DNA of 64,000 nt from an uncultured Treponema sp. (GCA_949299755.1 CASGBA010000011.1:1-64000); one strand, 5' to 3'; positions 7,168 through 18,711 are shown, numbered from the stretch's first letter. Notes: generated by a model not told the origin, from the sequence alone. Program-made: numbers and translations.

Positions 7168-10100
7168 ATGTCTACGGGAGTCCCTGTTTTCAACCGCCAG
7201 TATATCGGCAAAAATATTCCTAATTTTATGGAATTGCCTGACTTAATTGATATTCAGCTTTCATCGTATAGGAAATTCCTCAACCGCGATAAATCTGTGT
7301 CTCCGGATTCCACGGAAGATGTGGGGCTGGAAGAGGTTTTCCGCTCGACTTTCCCGATAGAAAGTCCGAACGGCGATATGGTTCTTGAATACGAATTCTA
7401 TGAGCTTGACGACAGCGGTATTAAATTTTCCGAGTTGGAATGCAAACAGAAAAACCTTACCTATGCCGTTCCCCTTAAAGCCAGAATCAACCTGATTTTC
7501 CAGCAGACCGGGGAAATCCGTCAGAAAGACATTTACATGGGCGATATCCCGCTCATGACGGACCGCGGTACCTTCATCATAAACGGTGCGGAACGGGTTG
7601 TCGTTTCCCAAATCCACCGCTCGCCCGGCGTTATTTTCAGCCACGAAAAGGGCGTGTTTTCCAGCCGCATAATCCCCTACAGGGGAAGCTGGCTTGAATT
7701 TGAAATCGACCAGAAAAAAGAACTCATTTATGCAAAAATAGACCGGAAAAAACGCGTTCTGGGAACCCTTTTTCTCCGGGCTCTCGGTGTCCAAACCCGT
7801 GAAGAAATCATCCGCTGTTTTTATGTGACAAAGAAAGCGGAGGTCACCGACAACCGGGAACAGCAGGAAGCCCTCGTTGGAAGCGTTTTTGCCTCAGCTG
7901 TTTATGTAACCGATGAAACCGGCGCCCAGGTGAAGCTTTACCGTGCCGGTGAAAAAATCCATCCCCACAATATTGACGAGCTTCTCCTCAATAATGTGCA
8001 CGAAATTGAAATAATTGACTTTGATTCCCCGGACTCCCTCAACTCCCCGATGATTATCAACTGTTTTGAGAGGGAAGAAATCCGTTATTCCGGGAAAGAC
8101 TCTGAAAATGACGAGCCTTCAAAAGAAGACGCTCTTGCCGCGGTTTATTCAGTCCTTCTCCCCGGTGAGCCTATCACCGTGGAAAACGCGGAAAAAGACC
8201 TTACGACCATGTTCTTCTCTTCCAGAAGGTATGATCTTGGCCGTGTCGGACGCTATAAACTCAATAAAAAATTCGATTATGAAGGGCCGGTCACCGAATT
8301 CACGCTTGTAAAACAGGACATCATTTCCACGATGAAATTCCTGATTAAAGTTTACACTAAGCCTGAATTGGTGGACGACATCGACCATCTGGGCAACCGC
8401 CGTGTCCGTTCCGTGGGCGAGCTTATGACAAACACGCTCAAAACGGCCTTCTCCCGCATGGAACGGATTGCCAAGGAAAGGATGAGCCTCAAAGAGACGG
8501 AGACAATAAAGCCACAGGATTTAATATCCATCAAGCCGATTGTTGCCGCCGTCAAGGAATTCTTCGGTTCAAGCCAGCTGTCCCAGTTTATGGATCAGGT
8601 AAACCCCCTCGCGGAGCTTACCCACAAACGCCGCCTTAACGCCCTGGGGCCGGGAGGCCTTTCCCGGGACAGGGCCGGCTTTGAAGTCCGTGATGTCCAT
8701 TATACCCACTACGGGCGTATGTGCCCCATCGAGACACCGGAAGGCCCGAATATCGGTCTTATCGTTTCGCTGGCCAACTATACCCGTGTCAATGATTACG
8801 GCTTCCTGGAAGCCCCCTATGTGAAGGTTGTGGACGGGGTCGCCACCCATGACGTTGAATACCTTTCCGCCATGGATGAGGACAAGTACTACATCGCCCA
8901 GTCCTCCACCGCCGTGAACGAAAACGGCGTTATTGCGGCGGATCAGATTTCCTGCCGCCACCGGGGTGACTACACAACCCGTTCTCCGAAAGAAGTCCAG
9001 TACATGGATGTTTCACCGAAGCAGATTATATCCGTGTCGGCTTCCCTCATCCCCTTCCTGGAGCATGATGACGCCAACCGTGCCCTGATGGGTTCCAATA
9101 TGCAGCGCCAGGCTGTGCCCCTTGTTTTCCCGGAACCGCCAAGAGTTGGTACCGGAATGGAAGGTAAATGCGCCTATGACTCCGGCGTCCTGATTAAAGC
9201 GAAGAGGGCGGGAAAGGTCGAGTATGTTTCCGCTGAAAAGATAGTCATTGTTCCGGACGAGGATTCCTCCGCCCGTGATGAATATTTCCTGCTGAAGTAC
9301 CAGAGGACAAACCAGGACACCTGTTACCACCAGCGCCCTGTTGTCCAGCTGGGGCAGAAAGTTGCGGCCGGCCAGTCCCTGGCTGACGGTCCCGCAACCT
9401 ACCATGGTGAGCTGGCCCTGGGCCGCAATATCCTTGTAGGCTTTGTGCCCTGGAACGGGTACAACTACGAGGACGCCATCCTCATTTCCCAGCGGGTCGT
9501 TAAGGAGGATATGTTCACTTCGATACATATCAAGGAGTTTGTGACCGAGGTGCGGGAGACAAAGCTCGGGCCGGAGAAACTCACCCGGGATATTCCCAAC
9601 ATCAGCGAAAAATGCATCGACAACCTGGACAGCGAGGGTATTATCCGTATCGGCGCCAAAGTGCGTTCCGGTGACATCCTTATAGGAAAGGTGACGCCCA
9701 AAAGCGAGACGGAAACCACCCCGGAATTCAAGCTCCTCAACTCGATTTTCGGTGAAAAAGCCCGGGAAGTCCGGGATTCCTCCCTGCGGGTTCCCCACGG
9801 GGTTGAAGGCACCATAATCGATGTGCAGCGCCTCCGCCGCACCGAAGGTGATGACCTGAATCCCGGTGTTGACGAGGTTGTGAAAGTCCTTATCGCCACA
9901 AAACGCAAACTCCGTGAAGGCGACAAAATGGCGGGACGCCACGGCAACAAGGGTATTGTCGCCCGCATCCTTCCGGAAGAAGACATGCCGTACATGGAAG
10001 ACGGTACGCCCCTTGATATCTGTCTGAATCCTCTCGGTGTGCCTTCCCGCATGAATATCGGCCAGATTATGGAATCCGAGCTGGGTCTCGCCGCGAAATA

Positions 10101-10665
10101 TCTGGACAAGTGGTTTGAATCGCCTGTTTTCCAGTCCCCCACAAACGAACAGATTGGGGAAAAACTTGCGGAAGCCGGCTTCCCGGTCAACTCAAAGGTT
10201 GTCCTCCGTGACGGCCGCACGGGTATCCCCTTCGATAACCCGGTGTTTGTCGGTGTGATTTACTTTATGAAACTCCATCACCTTGTTGATGATAAGATGC
10301 ACGCCCGTTCCACAGGGCCTTATTCTCTTGTTACCCAGCAGCCCCTTGGAGGAAAGGCCCAGTTCGGTGGCCAGCGCCTGGGTGAAATGGAGGTTTGGGC
10401 TTTGGAGGCTTACGGTGCGGCAAACACACTTCAGGAACTGCTGACCATCAAGTCCGACGACATGAATGGCCGCTCCAAAATCTACGAATCCATCGTTAAA
10501 GGCGAGCCCTCCGCCCCTGCCGGAATACCGGAGTCCTTCAACGTTCTCGTGCAGGAACTGCGCGGTCTTGCCTTGGATTTCACGATTTACGATGCGAAAG
10601 GGAAACAGATTCCTCTTACAGAGCGTGATGAGGAACTTATTGCAAAAGCCGGCTCCAATTTCTAG
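7168..10665 (+). CDS. rpoB: DNA-directed RNA polymerase subunit beta
   Basis: RpoB forms half of the RNA polymerase active-site cleft. The 1165-residue protein is close to other spirochaete RpoB proteins in length. ATG 7168 follows GAGGAGGTG. The rifampicin region is clear: [13 protein letters not shown], then [13 protein letters not shown]. Residue 491 (codon 8638-8640) is Asn where E. coli has Ser531. The C terminus shows [20 protein letters not shown], which pairs with RpoC. It is followed by rpoC after 26 bases. Asn at 531 is known from intrinsically rifampicin-resistant spirochaetes; resistance of this organism is inference. Confidence 0.99.
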   Translation: MSTGVPVFNRQYIGKNIPNFMELPDLIDIQLSSYRKFLNRDKSVSPDSTEDVGLEEVFRSTFPIESPNGDMVLEYEFYELDDSGIKFSELECKQKNLTYAVPLKARINLIFQQTGEIRQKDIYMGDIPLMTDRGTFIINGAERVVVSQIHRSPGVIFSHEKGVFSSRIIPYRGSWLEFEIDQKKELIYAKIDRKKRVLGTLFLRALGVQTREEIIRCFYVTKKAEVTDNREQQEALVGSVFASAVYVTDETGAQVKLYRAGEKIHPHNIDELLLNNVHEIEIIDFDSPDSLNSPMIINCFEREEIRYSGKDSENDEPSKEDALAAVYSVLLPGEPITVENAEKDLTTMFFSSRRYDLGRVGRYKLNKKFDYEGPVTEFTLVKQDIISTMKFLIKVYTKPELVDDIDHLGNRRVRSVGELMTNTLKTAFSRMERIAKERMSLKETETIKPQDLISIKPIVAAVKEFFGSSQLSQFMDQVNPLAELTHKRRLNALGPGGLSRDRAGFEVRDVHYTHYGRMCPIETPEGPNIGLIVSLANYTRVNDYGFLEAPYVKVVDGVATHDVEYLSAMDEDKYYIAQSSTAVNENGVIAADQISCRHRGDYTTRSPKEVQYMDVSPKQIISVSASLIPFLEHDDANRALMGSNMQRQAVPLVFPEPPRVGTGMEGKCAYDSGVLIKAKRAGKVEYVSAEKIVIVPDEDSSARDEYFLLKYQRTNQDTCYHQRPVVQLGQKVAAGQSLADGPATYHGELALGRNILVGFVPWNGYNYEDAILISQRVVKEDMFTSIHIKEFVTEVRETKLGPEKLTRDIPNISEKCIDNLDSEGIIRIGAKVRSGDILIGKVTPKSETETTPEFKLLNSIFGEKAREVRDSSLRVPHGVEGTIIDVQRLRRTEGDDLNPGVDEVVKVLIATKRKLREGDKMAGRHGNKGIVARILPEEDMPYMEDGTPLDICLNPLGVPSRMNIGQIMESELGLAAKYLDKWFESPVFQSPTNEQIGEKLAEAGFPVNSKVVLRDGRTGIPFDNPVFVGVIYFMKLHHLVDDKMHARSTGPYSLVTQQPLGGKAQFGGQRLGEMEVWALEAYGAANTLQELLTIKSDDMNGRSKIYESIVKGEPSAPAGIPESFNVLVQELRGLALDFTIYDAKGKQIPLTERDEELIAKAGSNF

Positions 10666-10691
10666 GAATTGGAAAACACTAGAGGATAAAA

Positions 10692-13600
10692 ATGAGAGAT
10701 ATTCAGGATTTTGACAGTTTGATGATAAAGCTTGCTTCGCCGGAGACAATCCGTTCCTGGTCTTACGGTGAAGTGAAGAAACCGGAAACCATCAACTACC
10801 GTACTCTCCGCCCGGAGAAAGACGGTCTTTTCTGCGAGCGCATTTTCGGTACCACAAAGGAATGGGAGTGTTACTGCGGAAAATTCAAGTCAATCCGTTA
10901 CAAGGGCGTCATTTGCGACCGGTGCGGTGTTGAAGTCACCCATTTCAAAGTCCGGCGTGAACGCATGGGGCACGTTGAGCTGGCGGCCCCTGTTTCCCAC
11001 ATCTGGTATTACCGGTCTGTCCCCAGCCGGATGGGGCTTTTGCTTGACCTTCAGGTTACAGCCCTCCGTTCCGTCCTCTATTATGAGAAATACATCGTTA
11101 TTGATCCGGGTGACACTGACCTGAAGAAAAACCAGCTTCTCACGGAAGACGAATACAGGGAAGCCCAGGAACGTTACGGCTCTTCCTTTACCGCCGGCAT
11201 GGGGGCGGAAGCCATAAAAACCCTTCTAGAAAACATCAATCTGGATGAGCTTGCGGCGGAACTCCGTGCCAAAATGATTGAAAAAGGCGCGAAAAGCGAC
11301 AAGCGCCTGTTGAAGCGGATTGAAATCGTGGAGAATTTCCGGGCTTCCACAAACCAGCCTTCCTGGATGATTCTCGATGTAATCCCCGTCATTCCGCCGG
11401 AACTGCGTCCTATGGTGCAGCTGGACGGCGGACGCTTCGCCACATCCGATTTGAACGACCTTTACCGACGGGTCATCAACCGCAACAACCGCCTTAAAAG
11501 GCTCATGAGCCTTAACGCTCCTGATATTATCATCAGGAACGAAAAGCGTATGCTTCAGGAAGCGGTTGACGCCCTTTTTGACAATTCAAAACGCAAGCGG
11601 GTTATAAAGGGAGCTTCCAACCGCCCCCTTAAATCCATTTCCGATATGCTTAAAGGAAAGCAGGGGCGCTTCCGCCAGAACCTTCTCGGTAAACGTGTCG
11701 ACTATTCCGGCCGTTCCGTAATCGTTGTGGGACCCGAGCTGAAAATGTGGCAGTGCGGTCTTCCGACAAAAATGGCCTTGGAGCTTTTCAAGCCCTTTAT
11801 AATGAAAAAACTTGTGGATAAGGATGTTGTCTACAATATCAAAAAAGCGAAACTTCTTGTCGAACAGGAATCTCCCGAGGTTTTTGCAATCCTGGATGAA
11901 GTCGTTAAGGAACATCCTGTAATGCTTAACCGTGCGCCGACCCTTCACCGTCTTGGAATCCAGGCCTTCGAGCCTGTCCTGGTGGAAGGAAAGGCCATTA
12001 AGCTTCATCCCCTTGTATGTAAAGCTTTTAACGCTGACTTTGACGGCGACCAGATGGCTGTCCACGTACCGCTCACACAGGCGGCCCAGATGGAATGCTG
12101 GACGCTCATGCTGTCCAGCCGGAACCTGCTTGATCCGGCCAGCGGAAAATCAATTGTGTTCCCCTCCCAGGACATGGTTCTCGGTTTGTATTATCTTACA
12201 AAGGAACGTCCATCAGGGAAGGGTGCGGGACGCCGCTACACGAATGTGGATGAGGTGATGATGGCTGCCGAGGCCGGCGCTGTGGGCTGGCAGTCTGCCA
12301 TTGAGGTTAAATACCGGGGTGAAATGGTCAGAACAACCCCCGGCCGCCTGATTTTCAACGAAGAAATGCCGGAAGGCGTCCCCTTTGTGAATGAATGCCT
12401 GGATGACAAGGCCATCCGCCGGCTCATCGAAAAGGTTCACAAGGAAAAAGGTCCTTGGCTCACTGTCCAGATGCTGGACAAGCTTAAATCCACCGGTTAT
12501 AAATACGCCACCTTCTTCGGGGCGACCCTGAGCATGGATGACATCATCATTCCGCCGGAGAAAGCTGACATGATTGCCAAGACCAACGAGGCGGTGAAAG
12601 GCATCCAGGAGCAGTACACAAAGGGTGAAATAACCGCCGGTGAACGCTACGAGCGTGTTTGCGATGAATGGTCAAAAATAAACAAAGAGCTTACCAATGT
12701 GATGATGCAGCACCTTGAGAACGACAAGGAAGGCTTCAACACCATCTATATGATGGCCACTTCCGGTGCCCGTGGTAGCCGCGGCCAGATCAGCCAGCTT
12801 GCGGGTATGCGCGGTCTTATGGCCAAGCCTAACGGTGACATCATTGAGCTTCCCATCCGCTCAAACTTCAAGGAAGGCCTTTCCGTCATCGAGTTCTTTA
12901 TCTCCACGAACGGTGCCCGCAAAGGTCTGGCGGACACCGCCCTTAAGACTGCTGACGCCGGTTACCTTACCCGCCGCCTTGTCGACATTGCCCAGGATGT
13001 TGTGGTCAATGAGGAAGATTGCGGCACCATCAACGGTATAGAATACACCGCCGTTAAAAACGATGATGAAATCATCGAGCGGCTCAGCAGCAGGATTGTG
13101 GGACGCTATACCCTTGAGCGGGTTGTCCATCCCATAACAAAAGAAGTTCTGATTGACGTGAATGAATACATTACGGATGAAATCGCCGAAAAAATCGAAG
13201 CTTCCGGTGTTGAATCCGTAAAACTCCGCACTGTATTGACCTGCGAGTCCTCCCACGGTGTGTGTGTGAAATGCTACGGACGCAACCTTGCCCGTAACAA
13301 GGTGGTTGAAATCGGTGAGGCGGTGGGAATCATCGCCGCCCAGTCAATCGGCCAGCCCGGTACCCAGCTTACCATGCGTACCTTCCATGTAGGCGGTACC
13401 GCTTCCAAGGTCACCGAGGAAAACAAGATTGTGCTGAAATATCCTGTAATCGTCAAGGATATTTCAGGCGTGCATGTTGTCCTTGGCAACGGAAACTGGC
13501 TCTTTACCAGGAAGGGTTCCATGACGGTGAACAAGGTTCTCCAGGAATACAAGCTTGAATCCGGCGACAAGGTTCTTGTCAAGGACGGCCAGCAGATTCT

Positions 13601-14921
13601 GAAGGACGAGCCGGTTATTTCCCGGAACGGAAAGGACATACCCGCCGCGGACATTGCCCGGGTGGTTTGCCGTGAAAACGCCGTTTACCTGATTGGCGCC
13701 GAAAACAAGGTGGAAATAAGGAACGGCTCCAATGTCGCCGTTAAGGTCGACGACTTTGTACCCGCCGGCGGCACCATAGCCTCCTTCGACCCCCATTCGG
13801 AACCGATTATCGCTGAATATGACGGTTATGTCCGGTATGAGGACATAATCCCCGGTTCCACCTTGATAGAGGAAGTCGATACAAGCACCGGCAATGTCGA
13901 GAAGAAAATCAGCGACTTCCAGTTTGAAACAAAGCAGCCCCGTGTCCTTATCACGGACGACTCCGGTAACACAATCGGTTCCTATTACCTGCCCGGTGGC
14001 TCAACCCTCCAGGTGGATGATAACTCCCCGATTAAAGCCGGAGATACCATTGCCAAGATGTTCAAGGCTTCGGCAAAAACCCATGACATTACCGGTGGTC
14101 TTCCCCGTGTTTCCGAGCTTTTTGAAGCCAGGAAACCCAAGGATCCCGCTGTTTTGGCACAGATTTCCGGGACAGTTTCCTTCAAAGGTATTTTCAAGAA
14201 CAAACGTGTCCTCATAGTGAAAGACCAGTACGGCAAGGAATTCAAGCATCTGGTACCCATGGCCAAGCTCCTGCTTGTCCGTGACGGGGATACTGTTGAA
14301 GCCGGTGAAAAGCTCTGCGACGGGGCCCTGAATCCCCACGATATTCTGGCAATCCTGGGTGAGAACGCCCTTCAGAATTACCTTATGGATGAAATCCAGC
14401 AGGTGTACCGGGCGCAGGGTGTTGTAATCAACGATAAGCATATCGGTGTTATTGTCCGGCAGATGCTCCGCAAGGTTGAAATTGTGGCGGTTGGAGACAC
14501 CCGTTTTATTTACGGCCAGCAGGTTGATAAATACAAGTTCAACGTTGAGAATTCCAGGGTTATGGAAGAAGGCGGTCAGCCTGCGATTGCCCGTCCCATG
14601 TTCCAGGGAATAACGAAGGCTTCTTTGAATGTGGATTCGTTTATTTCCGCGGCTTCTTTCCAGGAAACAACCCGTGTTCTTACAAATGCCGCTATTTCTG
14701 GAGCTTGCGATAATCTCCGTGGTATAAAGGAAAATGTTATCATCGGTCATCTTGTTCCTGCCGGTACAGGAATAAAACATTACAGGAATGTGAAGCTTTT
14801 TGACCAGAATAACAGTGATCTTGATGTCCAGATGAATGAAATTCTGGAGCGCCGGAGGCTGGAAAAAGAAAATGAAACGGTTTCTGAAGATTCTGACTTT
14901 GAGCAGGAAGATTCAGAGTAA
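10692..14921 (+). CDS. rpoC: DNA-directed RNA polymerase subunit beta'
   Basis: RpoC carries the catalytic magnesium. The 1409-residue product has the N-terminal zinc finger (CYCGKF and CDRCGVEV near residues 60-80), the absolutely conserved NADFDGDQM at 447-455 with Asp449, 451 and 453 as Mg ligands, the bridge and trigger-helix region, and the second zinc site [13 protein letters not shown] near residue 855. The C-terminal tail is acidic ([12 protein letters not shown]). A ribosome-binding site AGAGGA precedes ATG 10692. A promoter for rpsL begins three bases after its stop codon. Confidence 0.99.
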   Translation: MRDIQDFDSLMIKLASPETIRSWSYGEVKKPETINYRTLRPEKDGLFCERIFGTTKEWECYCGKFKSIRYKGVICDRCGVEVTHFKVRRERMGHVELAAPVSHIWYYRSVPSRMGLLLDLQVTALRSVLYYEKYIVIDPGDTDLKKNQLLTEDEYREAQERYGSSFTAGMGAEAIKTLLENINLDELAAELRAKMIEKGAKSDKRLLKRIEIVENFRASTNQPSWMILDVIPVIPPELRPMVQLDGGRFATSDLNDLYRRVINRNNRLKRLMSLNAPDIIIRNEKRMLQEAVDALFDNSKRKRVIKGASNRPLKSISDMLKGKQGRFRQNLLGKRVDYSGRSVIVVGPELKMWQCGLPTKMALELFKPFIMKKLVDKDVVYNIKKAKLLVEQESPEVFAILDEVVKEHPVMLNRAPTLHRLGIQAFEPVLVEGKAIKLHPLVCKAFNADFDGDQMAVHVPLTQAAQMECWTLMLSSRNLLDPASGKSIVFPSQDMVLGLYYLTKERPSGKGAGRRYTNVDEVMMAAEAGAVGWQSAIEVKYRGEMVRTTPGRLIFNEEMPEGVPFVNECLDDKAIRRLIEKVHKEKGPWLTVQMLDKLKSTGYKYATFFGATLSMDDIIIPPEKADMIAKTNEAVKGIQEQYTKGEITAGERYERVCDEWSKINKELTNVMMQHLENDKEGFNTIYMMATSGARGSRGQISQLAGMRGLMAKPNGDIIELPIRSNFKEGLSVIEFFISTNGARKGLADTALKTADAGYLTRRLVDIAQDVVVNEEDCGTINGIEYTAVKNDDEIIERLSSRIVGRYTLERVVHPITKEVLIDVNEYITDEIAEKIEASGVESVKLRTVLTCESSHGVCVKCYGRNLARNKVVEIGEAVGIIAAQSIGQPGTQLTMRTFHVGGTASKVTEENKIVLKYPVIVKDISGVHVVLGNGNWLFTRKGSMTVNKVLQEYKLESGDKVLVKDGQQILKDEPVISRNGKDIPAADIARVVCRENAVYLIGAENKVEIRNGSNVAVKVDDFVPAGGTIASFDPHSEPIIAEYDGYVRYEDIIPGSTLIEEVDTSTGNVEKKISDFQFETKQPRVLITDDSGNTIGSYYLPGGSTLQVDDNSPIKAGDTIAKMFKASAKTHDITGGLPRVSELFEARKPKDPAVLAQISGTVSFKGIFKNKRVLIVKDQYGKEFKHLVPMAKLLLVRDGDTVEAGEKLCDGALNPHDILAILGENALQNYLMDEIQQVYRAQGVVINDKHIGVIVRQMLRKVEIVAVGDTRFIYGQQVDKYKFNVENSRVMEEGGQPAIARPMFQGITKASLNVDSFISAASFQETTRVLTNAAISGACDNLRGIKENVIIGHLVPAGTGIKHYRNVKLFDQNNSDLDVQMNEILERRRLEKENETVSEDSDFEQEDSE

Positions 14922-14923
14922 TA

Positions 14924-14953
14924 TTGACACCGGTTCTTTTAGTTTATTATACT
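14924..14953 (+). promoter_or_regulatory. Internal promoter upstream of rpsL
   Basis: A perfect TTGACA (14924-14929) and TATACT (14948-14953, 5 of 6) are separated by 18 bases, immediately after the rpoC stop. The predicted start near 14960 gives rpsL and rpsG a transcript of their own in addition to read-through from rpoBC. Confidence 0.7.
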
Positions 14954-15032
14954 GGCTGAGCCTTTCGGCTTGTTGTTTATTTTGTATTTACGTCCGGGGT
15001 GCTGACCGGATTAGATAAAGAGGAGAAGGCAA

Positions 15033-15407
15033 ATGCCTACAATTAACCAGCTTATAAAGCAAGGACGCAAAACGGTTGCGAACAGAACTAAAAGCCCCGC
15101 GCTTCAGTCCTGCCCGCAACGCCGTGGCGTTTGTACGCGTGTTATGACTGTAACTCCGAAAAAGCCTAATTCGGCTCTGCGGAAGGTAGCCCGTGTCCGC
15201 CTTAGTAACGGTATAGAGGTTACGGCTTATATCCCCGGAATCGGTCATAATCTTCAGGAGCACTCTGTCGTTCTTATCCGCGGCGGACGTGTAAAGGATC
15301 TTCCCGGTGTGCGTTATCATATTATCCGTGGAACGAAGGATACGCTCGGCGTAGAAGACCGCAAGCGCAGCCGTTCTAAATATGGTGCAAAGCGCCCCAA
15401 GGCTTGA
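15033..15407 (+). CDS. rpsL: 30S ribosomal protein S12
   Basis: S12 sits at the decoding centre and controls accuracy. The 124-residue product has the signature [21 protein letters not shown] region; Lys43 and the later lysine in the LPGVRYH region, the usual streptomycin-resistance positions, look wild type. ATG 15033 follows AGAGGAGAAGG. rpsG follows after 9 bases. Own promoter 80 bases upstream. Confidence 0.98.
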   Translation: MPTINQLIKQGRKTVANRTKSPALQSCPQRRGVCTRVMTVTPKKPNSALRKVARVRLSNGIEVTAYIPGIGHNLQEHSVVLIRGGRVKDLPGVRYHIIRGTKDTLGVEDRKRSRSKYGAKRPKA

Positions 15408-15416
15408 GGTTGAAAA

Positions 15417-15887
15417 ATGGGAAGAAAAAACAAAGCTATTGAGCGTCCGGTTACTCCGGACAGCAAGTATCACAGTGTTGTTGTGTCCAAATTCGTGTCC
15501 CGGATGATGCTTCACGGAAAAAAATCCATTTGTATGCGTGTTATGTACGATGCAATGGATAATATCAAGGCGAAAACCAACCAGGAACCCTTGGAAGTGT
15601 TTTTGAAGGCCCTTGAGAACGTGAAACCTGTCGTTGAGGTAAAATCCAGGAGGGTTGGTGGCGCCACTTACCAGGTTCCGGTTGAAATCCGCGAAGCCCG
15701 CAGGGAGGCTCTCGGTATGCGTTGGATTATAGCCGCAGCCCGTGCCCGCAGCGGCCATGAAATGTCGGAGCGCCTTGCCGCTGAATTGATTGATGCTTTC
15801 AACAACACCGGTTCTGCTTTCAAGAAAAAAGAAGACACCCACAAAATGGCGGAGGCGAACAAAGCTTTTGCCCATTACCGCTGGTAG
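15417..15887 (+). CDS. rpsG: 30S ribosomal protein S7
   Basis: S7 nucleates the 30S head and contacts the E-site tRNA. The 156-residue product has standard features: [19 protein letters not shown] near the N terminus, the conserved [13 protein letters not shown] and a C terminus ending in FAHYRW. The gene expected next in a str operon, fusA, is not present; a 545-base non-coding gap follows. Confidence 0.98.
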   Translation: MGRKNKAIERPVTPDSKYHSVVVSKFVSRMMLHGKKSICMRVMYDAMDNIKAKTNQEPLEVFLKALENVKPVVEVKSRRVGGATYQVPVEIREARREALGMRWIIAAARARSGHEMSERLAAELIDAFNNTGSAFKKKEDTHKMAEANKAFAHYRW

Positions 15888-15912
15888 TTTTCTGTTTTAT
15901 GCGGTTTGTGTG

Positions 15913-15941
15913 TTGACACATTTGTAAAAAAACTGTACAAA
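15913..15941 (+). promoter_or_regulatory. Promoter at the start of the rpsG-tuf gap
   Basis: TTGACA (15913-15918), 17 bases, then TACAAA (15936-15941, 4 of 6). It would start transcription about 15948, some 485 bases before tuf, through a strongly structured non-coding stretch. It may make a long tuf leader or a separate small RNA. Confidence 0.5.
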
Positions 15942-15947
15942 ATATAA

Positions 15948-16335
15948 CACTGTTGTGTGTTTATAGTTTGTGCTGTAAACCAGTTTATGTTTGAGAATCC
16001 ACGGTGTGCTGTAAAGCCCTTGGTTTCAAGTCGGCAAGTGCACCCTTCCGGTTCCGTTGCCTGGATGCCGTTGGCGTTCAGGGTTCAGGTTCGGAAACTT
16101 TGGATTGGAAGCCCTTTTCAAGGGCTTCCGTCGGCTTCTCAGGATACCAGACCGGTTGTCAATGTAATGTTGATGATGATGCAGGTGGTTCCGGCCGTAA
16201 CAGCCCGATATCCTATGGGTTGTTTCTGTCTGACTGCTGTCCCTCTGTGACGGCTGCTTGTTTGTCTCTTCTGTTTTACATTTTCCCCGGTTGTTTTGTG
16301 ATTTTTGCCGTTTAAGTCCGGCCGTTGTGCCGGGA
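15948..16335 (+). other. Structured non-coding stretch between rpsG and tuf
   Basis: No convincing coding frame was found in this 545-base gap. Two strong hairpins are visible: CCTGGATGCC with GGCGTTCAGG (16060-16082, 10 bp with two G-T pairs) flanked by TTCCG/CGGAA, and GGAAGCCCTT with AAGGGCTTCC (16107-16129, 10 perfect bp, 3-base loop). CCGGC/GCCGG-type pairs follow near 16319-16333. With a promoter at each end it could be a small RNA followed by the tuf promoter, or a long leader. It occupies the place where fusA usually lies. It did not match 6S, tmRNA, SRP or RNase P RNA by eye. Confidence 0.35.
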
Positions 16336-16338
16336 TGT

Positions 16339-16372
16339 CAACGGATTTTTCGCCCTTGCTTAAAATCCGTTG
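16339..16372. repeat. 11-bp inverted repeat over the tuf promoter -35
   Basis: CAACGGATTTT (16339-16349) and AAAATCCGTTG (16362-16372) are perfect inverted copies with a 12-base spacer that contains the likely -35 element. It could be a terminator-like stem for transcripts coming from rpsG, or a protein-binding operator. Confidence 0.5.
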
Positions 16373-16384
16373 ATTTCTTATAAT
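16356..16384 (+). promoter_or_regulatory. tuf promoter
   Basis: A perfect -10 TATAAT (16379-16384) lies 17 bases after TTGCTT (16356-16361, 3 of 6). The predicted start near 16391 leaves a leader of about 40 bases before the tuf AGGAGG site. The -35 is enclosed by an inverted repeat. Confidence 0.6.
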
Positions 16385-16432
16385 GCGGTACTATTTTTAT
16401 TAGCTTGCCTATAAATCTTTTAGGAGGATCTC

Positions 16433-17620
16433 ATGGCAAAGGAAAAGTTCGAGCGAACAAAACCTCACATGAATGTTGGTACCATCGGTCATGTTGACCA
16501 TGGTAAAACAACTCTTTCGGCCGCCATCACTATGTATTGCGCCAAAAAATTCGGTGATAAAGCGCTTAAGTATGATGAAATTGACAATGCTCCGGAAGAA
16601 AAAGAGCGTGGTATTACCATTAATACCCGTCACCTTGAGTATCAGTCTGACAAGCGGCACTACGCCCACATTGACTGTCCCGGACACGCTGACTATATCA
16701 AGAACATGATCACCGGTGCGGCTCAGATGGACGGAGCTATTCTTGTTGTTTCAGCTCCTGACTCTGTAATGCCCCAGACCCGTGAACACCTGCTTCTTGC
16801 CCGTCAGGTTGGCGTTCCTTCCATTATCGTGTTCCTTAACAAGGTTGACCTTGTTGACGATCCCGACCTTCTTGAACTGGTTGTTGAAGAAGTCCGCGAT
16901 GTTGTCAAAGAATACGGTTTCCCGGAAGACACCCCGATCATCCAGGGTTCTGCATTCAAGGCTCTTGCTGACGGTGCCAGCGCCGATGATACCAAGTGTA
17001 TCGAAGAGCTGTTGAAGACAATGGACGATTACTTCAAGGATCCTGAGCGCGCCACCGACAAGCCCTTCCTTATGCCGATTGAGGATATTTTCACAATTTC
17101 CGGCCGTGGAACTGTTGTTACCGGTCGTGTTGAGCGCGGTGTAATCAAGATGAACGAAGAAGTTGAAATCGTCGGTATCCGCCCGACACAGAAAACTGTT
17201 GTCACCGGTATCGAAATGTTCAACAAGCTTCTTGACGAAGGTGTTGCCGGTGATAACGTTGGTCTCCTCCTCCGCGGTATTGAGAAAAAAGCCGTTGAGC
17301 GCGGACAGGTTATCGTAAAACCCGGATCCATCACACCTCACACAAAATTCAAAGCGCAGATTTACGTTTTGTCAAAGGAAGAGGGCGGACGCCACAGCCC
17401 GTTCTTCTCCGGATACCGCCCGCAGTTCTATTTCCGCACTACGGACATTACCGGTACAATTACTCTTCCTGATGGTGTTGATATGGTTAAGCCCGGTGAC
17501 AACACAGAAATCATCGGTGAACTTATCCATCCTATCGCTATGGAAAAAGGTCTCAAACTTGCTGTTCGCGAAGGTGGACGCACTGTAGCTTCAGGACAGG
17601 TTACTGAGATTATCGAATAG
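16433..17620 (+). CDS. tuf: Elongation factor Tu
   Basis: EF-Tu delivers aminoacyl-tRNA to the ribosome with GTP. The 395-residue product contains all G motifs: GHVDHGKT (about 19-26), DCPGHAD, NKVD and SAFKAL, followed by beta-barrel domains 2 and 3 ([32 protein letters not shown]). AGGAGG precedes ATG 16433. It links the str-type genes to the S10 operon; a terminator hairpin separates it from rpsJ, consistent with high expression of tuf relative to the ribosomal genes. No second copy is in the window. Confidence 0.99.
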   Translation: MAKEKFERTKPHMNVGTIGHVDHGKTTLSAAITMYCAKKFGDKALKYDEIDNAPEEKERGITINTRHLEYQSDKRHYAHIDCPGHADYIKNMITGAAQMDGAILVVSAPDSVMPQTREHLLLARQVGVPSIIVFLNKVDLVDDPDLLELVVEEVRDVVKEYGFPEDTPIIQGSAFKALADGASADDTKCIEELLKTMDDYFKDPERATDKPFLMPIEDIFTISGRGTVVTGRVERGVIKMNEEVEIVGIRPTQKTVVTGIEMFNKLLDEGVAGDNVGLLLRGIEKKAVERGQVIVKPGSITPHTKFKAQIYVLSKEEGGRHSPFFSGYRPQFYFRTTDITGTITLPDGVDMVKPGDNTEIIGELIHPIAMEKGLKLAVREGGRTVASGQVTEIIE

Positions 17621-17624
17621 TTTG

Positions 17625-17668
17625 AAAACAACGCGGGGTCGTGGAAAATATGATTCCGCGTTGTTTTT
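17625..17668 (+). terminator. Partial terminator/attenuator between tuf and rpsJ
   Basis: AAAACAACGCGG (arm ending 17636) pairs with CCGCGTTGTTTT (17656-17667) across a 19-base loop; the arm runs straight into a T-run. The rpsJ Shine-Dalgarno site GGAGG begins three bases later at 17671. It should end a share of tuf transcripts while letting the rest continue into the S10 operon. Confidence 0.65.
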
Positions 17669-17679
17669 CTGGAGGAAAG

Positions 17680-17988
17680 ATGGCTAAGGAAAAAATCCGT
17701 GTCAATCTCCGCGGATTCGATGTGGAGCTGATTGATCAAAGCTCCAAGGCGATTGTTCAGACGGTTCAAAAGGCCGGGGCCAAGGTTTCAGGACCTATTC
17801 CGCTTCCGACCAAAATTAACAAGGTGACGGTTCTCCGCTCTCCCCATGTTAATAAAAAATCCCGCGAGCAGTTTGAAATGCGCACGCACAAACGCTTGAT
17901 AGATATTATTGAACCTTCTGCGGAAGTTATGGATTCTTTGATGAAACTGGAACTTCCCGCCGGTGTGGATGTTGAAATAAAACAATAG
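17680..17988 (+). CDS. rpsJ: 30S ribosomal protein S10 (NusE)
   Basis: S10 is part of the 30S head and, as NusE, of antitermination complexes. ATG 17680 is chosen because GGAGG lies 4 bases upstream and the product then begins [14 protein letters not shown]; a GTG 39 bases further upstream would place the start inside the terminator stem. The 102-residue length is standard, with [24 protein letters not shown] region typical of the family. It is the first gene of the S10 cluster. Confidence 0.97.
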   Translation: MAKEKIRVNLRGFDVELIDQSSKAIVQTVQKAGAKVSGPIPLPTKINKVTVLRSPHVNKKSREQFEMRTHKRLIDIIEPSAEVMDSLMKLELPAGVDVEIKQ

Positions 17989-18069
17989 TTTTTAAACGGC
18001 AGACGGTCCCCCGGATCAGGGGATGACGTGCCGGGTTAAGCTAAGGCTTTAATGAGGAGTGTATCAGAA

Positions 18070-18696
18070 ATGACAGGTCTGATAGCAAAAAAAGTCGGCA
18101 TGACGCAGGTTTTTGACGAAAACGGTAATCTGATTCCGGTTACCGTGATCCGCGTTGAACCTAATACTGTTGTGTCGCTTAAAAAGGCGGAAACTGCCGG
18201 TTATGATGCGGTTGTCCTCGGTCTCGGAACGACCAAGGCTTCTAAAGTTACGAAACCCTATTCCGGACAGTTTTCTGAAGGAATTGAACCTAAGCGTGAA
18301 TTAAAGGAATTCCGCGATTTTGACCGTGAGGTGGCGGTTGGAGATCAGGTAGGTATTGAAATTTTTGAATCCACCAGATTCCTGGATGTGACTGCCATTT
18401 CAAAGGGAAAGGGTTTCCAGGGCGTTATGAAACGCTGGGGTTTCCATGGTGGACGTGCAAGCCACGGTTCAAAATTCCATCGTGAGCCCGGTTCCACAGG
18501 GCAGTGTACAACTCCGGGACATTCCATGAAAAACACCAAGATGCCCGGCCGTATGGGACGTGCCCGTGTAACGGTTCAGAATCTCAGAATCCAGAAGATA
18601 GATCCCGATCTTAAGGTTGTCATGGTGCGCGGGTCTGTGCCCGGCAATAAAGACTGTACGCTGATCATCAGGTCTGCAGTTAAGAAAGAGATGTAG
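18070..18696 (+). CDS. rplC: 50S ribosomal protein L3
   Basis: L3 is an early assembly protein near the peptidyl transferase centre. ATG 18070 follows GAGGAG by 10 bases and gives MTGLIAKKVGMTQVF, the standard N terminus; an ATG 18 bases upstream overlaps the Shine-Dalgarno site. The 208-residue product has the signature SKGKGFQGVMKRW and the HGGRASHGSKFHREPGS loop that reaches the active site. rplD follows after 15 bases. Confidence 0.97.
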   Translation: MTGLIAKKVGMTQVFDENGNLIPVTVIRVEPNTVVSLKKAETAGYDAVVLGLGTTKASKVTKPYSGQFSEGIEPKRELKEFRDFDREVAVGDQVGIEIFESTRFLDVTAISKGKGFQGVMKRWGFHGGRASHGSKFHREPGSTGQCTTPGHSMKNTKMPGRMGRARVTVQNLRIQKIDPDLKVVMVRGSVPGNKDCTLIIRSAVKKEM

Positions 18697-18711
18697 CGGC
18701 AGGAGAAGACA

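Noticed and set aside
15948-16335. 6S, tmRNA, SRP or RNase P RNA in the rpsG-tuf gap
   Set aside because: None of the conserved blocks of these RNAs was recognised by eye; only hairpins are reported. A covariance search would settle it.
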